From Chloroflexota bacterium (GTDB taxonomy: Bacteria > Chloroflexota > UBA6077 > FW602-bin22 > JACQUS01): a stretch of 6,947 bases of DNA. The notes under the pieces were generated by a model. That model did no database searches and was not told where the DNA came from. It saw only the letters and a list, made by a program, of their open reading frames with translations. Of the stretch, positions 5,368 to 6,947 are shown one piece after another (positions within the stretch are counted from its first letter, which is position 1; each line of letters starts with the position of its first letter). The stretch lies in the NCBI GenBank assembly GCA_016210125.1, contig JACQUS010000253.1, forward strand, positions 1-6,947, given 5' to 3'. A program made the position numbers and the translations under genes.

Positions 5368-6336
5368 GTGGCCGAGATGACCTTCATCCAGGCGCTTCGG
5401 GCGGCCCTGAGCGAAGAGATGCGCCGCGACCCGCAGGTGTTCGTCATGGGCGAGGACGTGCGGGCGGGCACATTCGCCGTGACGACCGGCCTGGTGGACG
5501 AGTTCGGGCCGGAGCGCGTGCGCAACACGCCGATCTCCGAGGCCGGCTTCACCGGCCTGGCCGTCGGCGCGGCGATGATTGGCTATCGTCCTTATGTCGA
5601 GTTGACCATCGCCAGCTTCTGCTACGTCGCCATGGACATGATCGTCAACCAGGCGGCGAAGAACCGCTTTCTCTTCGGCGGCCAGGCGAAAGTGCCAGCC
5701 GTCTTCCGCTTCGTCGAGTTCTCGCGCAGCTACGCCGCGGCGCAGCACACCGACCGGCCGCATTCGCTCTTCATGGCCATCCCGGGCCTGAAAATCATCG
5801 CCCCGACGACGCCGCGCGACGCCAAGGGCCTGCTCAAGACGGCCATCCGCGACGACGATCCGGCCGTCATGTTCGACGATTCGACGTTCTGGACGCGCCG
5901 CGGCGAGGTGCCGGAGGGGGACTACACCATCCCCATCGGTCGGGCGAGCATCGCCCGCGAGGGCCGCGACGTGACGCTCGTCGCCATTTTCACGCTCTAT
6001 CCGGCCCTGGCGGCCGCCGAAGAGCTGGAGAAAGAAGGCGTCTCAGTCGAGGTGATCGACCCACTCACGCTTGTGCCGCTCGACACCGAGACCATCCTCG
6101 CGTCGGTCGCCAAGACCGGACGGCTCGTGGTCAGCGACATGGCGCACCGCACGTGCAGCGCCGCCTCCGAAGTGGCCGCGCTAGTGGCCGAGCGCGGCTT
6201 CCGCTCGCTCCGCGCACCGATTCGGCGCGTGTGCACGCCGGACGTGCATATCCCGTACAGTCCGCCTCTTGAGCGCCAGATCTACCCGGACAAAGACAAG
6301 CTCGTCGCCGCCGTGCGCGACGTGCTCAGCGCCTGA
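5368..6336 (+). CDS. TPP-dependent acetoin/2-oxoacid dehydrogenase E1 component, beta subunit
   Basis: 322 residues from GTG 5368, with GAGGAGG (5354-5360) 7 nt upstream. A GTG directly after the alpha stop at 5338 is in frame but lacks such a site. The subunit completes the TPP site: GEDV (27-30), then RNTPISEAGFTGLAVGAAM (51-69) with the catalytic Glu of the ISE motif. The middle segments FGGQAKVP, PGLKIIAPTTPRDAKGLL and GEVPEGDYTIPIG are those of AcoB-type beta subunits, as is the C-terminal SPPLERQIYPDKDKLV. Differences in regions lining the active site: the usual AAQHSQ is AAQHTD, the residues after DDPAVMF are DDSTFW rather than an E-rich segment, and the usual DEA..CS is DMAHRTCS. These suggest an altered 2-oxo or acyloin substrate. 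It lies 25 bp before the lipoyl gene, presumably in one mRNA. Confidence 0.92.
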   Translation: MAEMTFIQALRAALSEEMRRDPQVFVMGEDVRAGTFAVTTGLVDEFGPERVRNTPISEAGFTGLAVGAAMIGYRPYVELTIASFCYVAMDMIVNQAAKNRFLFGGQAKVPAVFRFVEFSRSYAAAQHTDRPHSLFMAIPGLKIIAPTTPRDAKGLLKTAIRDDDPAVMFDDSTFWTRRGEVPEGDYTIPIGRASIAREGRDVTLVAIFTLYPALAAAEELEKEGVSVEVIDPLTLVPLDTETILASVAKTGRLVVSDMAHRTCSAASEVAALVAERGFRSLRAPIRRVCTPDVHIPYSPPLERQIYPDKDKLVAAVRDVLSA

Positions 6337-6361
6337 GACCCGGGGGCCGAGGAGCGACGAC

Positions 6362-6604
6362 GTGGCGGTGATCGAGGTGCGCCTTCCACAGCTCGGCATG
6401 GGCATGGTCGACGGCCAGGTGACGCAGTGGCTCAAATCGCCTGGCGAGAGCGTGGCTGCCGGCGAGCCGCTGGTGGCCGTAGACAACGGCAAGGCAACCG
6501 TGGAGGTCGAATCGCCGGCGACGGGGCGGCTGCGGCGCATCGTGGTGCCGACTGGCGCCACGGCGCCGGTCGGCGACGTGCTGGCCGAGATCGAGAGCGC
6601 CTAG
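6362..6604 (+). CDS. Standalone lipoyl-domain carrier protein (80 residues)
   Basis: The GTG start at 6362 has GAGGAG (6349-6354) 7 nt upstream; the upstream open frame back to 6269 overlaps the E1 beta end and is rejected. The whole protein is one biotinyl/lipoyl fold: LPQLGMGMVDGQVTQWL (8-24), KSPGESVAAGEPL (25-37), the modified-lysine hairpin VDNGKATVEVESP with K44 at the tip, and TGATAPVGDVLAEIE to the end. It would receive the acyl group made by the E1 pair. The usual context is ETDKA; here it is DNGKA, with the acidic residue before the lysine replaced by Gly. E2 proteins normally continue with a linker, an E1/E3-binding domain and an acyltransferase core; here a stop follows the domain directly and no such sequence appears in the next 340 bp in any frame. 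A biotin carrier is less likely, since no MKM motif is present. It is probably the third gene of the E1 operon. Confidence 0.88.
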   Translation: MAVIEVRLPQLGMGMVDGQVTQWLKSPGESVAAGEPLVAVDNGKATVEVESPATGRLRRIVVPTGATAPVGDVLAEIESA

Positions 6605-6632
6605 CGGTTGACCACAGTAGTGTTGACCGCTA
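6602..6632. repeat. Stem overlapping the lipoyl stop codon, with nested direct repeat
   Basis: TAGCGGT (6602-6608), which includes the TAG stop, is complementary to ACCGCTA (6626-6632). Inside, GTTGACC occurs twice (6607-6613 and 6622-6628), 15 bp apart. The stem could end or protect the operon mRNA, but no T-tract follows, so an intrinsic terminator is not supported. The paired direct copies could alternatively be a protein-binding site. Confidence 0.4.
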
Positions 6633-6837
6633 CCCGGTCGGATTGTCATCGCCCCGAAAATGCCCGAGCGTCTACCCACCAGCGCAACCCCAAGTTCGTT
6701 GGTTGTGGTGCCGGTGGGAAGCGGCAGGGGCGATGCTGAGCGCAGTGAAGAATCCGCGACCACTGCGTCGAACAGGGACAAGCCCCCGCCGTACCTCCCC
6801 TCACATAGCCGCGTGTTCAACGCGTGCGACAAGCGTA
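6605..6837. other. Intergenic region after the lipoyl gene, rich in repeats
   Basis: No gene is supported. It contains the stem at the lipoyl stop and a long imperfect inverted repeat: CCCACC at 6675-6680 with GGTGGG at 6713-6718, enclosing CAACC 6685-6689 with GGTTG 6701-6705. It also holds a probable dispersed repeat (6733-6760). A long minus-strand open frame across this stretch runs antisense over the lipoyl gene and has no family features. Confidence 0.5.
6733..6760. repeat. Probable copy of a dispersed GCTGAGCGCAG-type short repeat
   Basis: The core GCTGAGCGCAGTGAAGAATC (6735-6754) closely resembles short intergenic elements of the form GCTGAGCGCAGCGAAG that I recall as recurrent in Chloroflexota and some other high-GC genomes. 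The identification rests on recall of the pattern; only one copy is present here. Confidence 0.45.
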
Positions 6838-6947
6838 CTAGCGGCCGCCCGCCGGCAGCGAGCTCCCAGCGGCCCGCAGCGCTCGAAGCGCGCGCCGCGC
6901 AGCCGCCGACCAGAGCCCCACGGCGCCGACGAGGCCCCACACGCCGA
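6838..6947 (-). CDS. Possible C-terminus of a membrane protein (5' part outside window)
   Basis: A minus-strand frame enters from the right edge and ends with TAG at 6838-6840 after 35 visible residues. It begins with a hydrophobic Gly/Val/Leu/Trp segment (GVWGLVGAVGLW), then an Arg-rich stretch (AARRALRALRAAG), and ends PAGGR. This looks like the end of a last transmembrane helix with a positive cytoplasmic tail, and third positions are almost all G or C. No family is recognisable from so little. It would converge on the lipoyl operon. It may also be chance open frame in GC-rich DNA. Confidence 0.35.
   Translation of the reverse strand, partial: GVWGLVGAVGLWSAAARRALRALRAAGSSLPAGGR

Noticed and set aside
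4834..5763. 309-codon minus-strand open frame
   Set aside because: Antisense to both E1 genes with shadow-type composition.
5121..6272. 383-codon plus-strand open frame
   Set aside because: Overlaps the E1 alpha and E1 beta genes in another frame and encodes Arg/Gly/His-rich sequence without recognisable domains.
6608..6636. TTGACC-N17-TACCCG promoter-like pair after the lipoyl gene
   Set aside because: The -10 is poor and no plus-strand gene follows.
6326..6940. 204-codon minus-strand open frame covering the lipoyl gene
   Set aside because: Antisense to a clear lipoyl gene, no domain, no ribosome site of note.
1..6947. tRNA, rRNA, CRISPR array, transposase or riboswitch
   Set aside because: Looked for on both strands by eye; no cloverleaf, regular repeat-spacer pattern, transposase motif or recognisable riboswitch core was found.

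Overview
The window is GC-rich DNA, by eye well above 60 percent GC, with strongly GC-biased third codon positions, AGGAGG-like ribosome sites and frequent GTG starts. The gene types (a CysO/MoeZ-like sulfur carrier and activator, an Rrf2 regulator, a MmgE/PrpD protein, acetoin-dehydrogenase-type E1 subunits) and the GC-rich intergenic hairpins suggest a high-GC bacterium. My best guess is a Chloroflexota member of Thermomicrobia type, with Actinomycetota as the alternative. This is inference; no rRNA or other marker is present.

Left part (1-2614, minus strand): a cysteine / sulfur-transfer block read right to left. It runs from an IscR/NsrR-like Rrf2 regulator (2177-2614) with a good promoter and an operator-like palindrome, through a 271-bp hairpin-bearing spacer, to a CysK-type cysteine synthase (856-1905). 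Next comes a gene cut by the window edge (1-793) that fuses a CysO/MoaD-like ubiquitin-fold sulfur carrier to a MoeZ/ThiF-type E1 activating enzyme. The likely logic is a redox- or Fe-S-sensing regulator beside a route that loads sulfur onto a carrier protein and supplies cysteine synthesis. The fused carrier is the most unusual item, because its Gly-Gly end is internal.

Right part (2821-6604, plus strand): divergent from the Rrf2 gene is a MmgE/PrpD-family protein (2821-4203), followed by a second transcription unit with its own predicted promoter. That unit encodes the E1 alpha (4330-5337) and E1 beta (5368-6336) subunits of an acetoin/2-oxoacid dehydrogenase and an 80-residue standalone lipoyl-domain protein (6362-6604). 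All three genes start with GTG-GCN behind purine-rich ribosome sites and are separated by 25-30 bp. No E2 acyltransferase or E3 is encoded after them, so the lipoyl protein appears to be a free-standing carrier. The MmgE/PrpD protein and both E1 subunits have substitutions in family-conserved active-site regions, so the true substrate is uncertain.

The right edge (6605-6947) is mostly non-coding. It holds a stem overlapping the lipoyl stop codon, a larger imperfect inverted repeat and a probable copy of a dispersed short repeat. At the very end, on the minus strand, there may be the C-terminus of a membrane protein.
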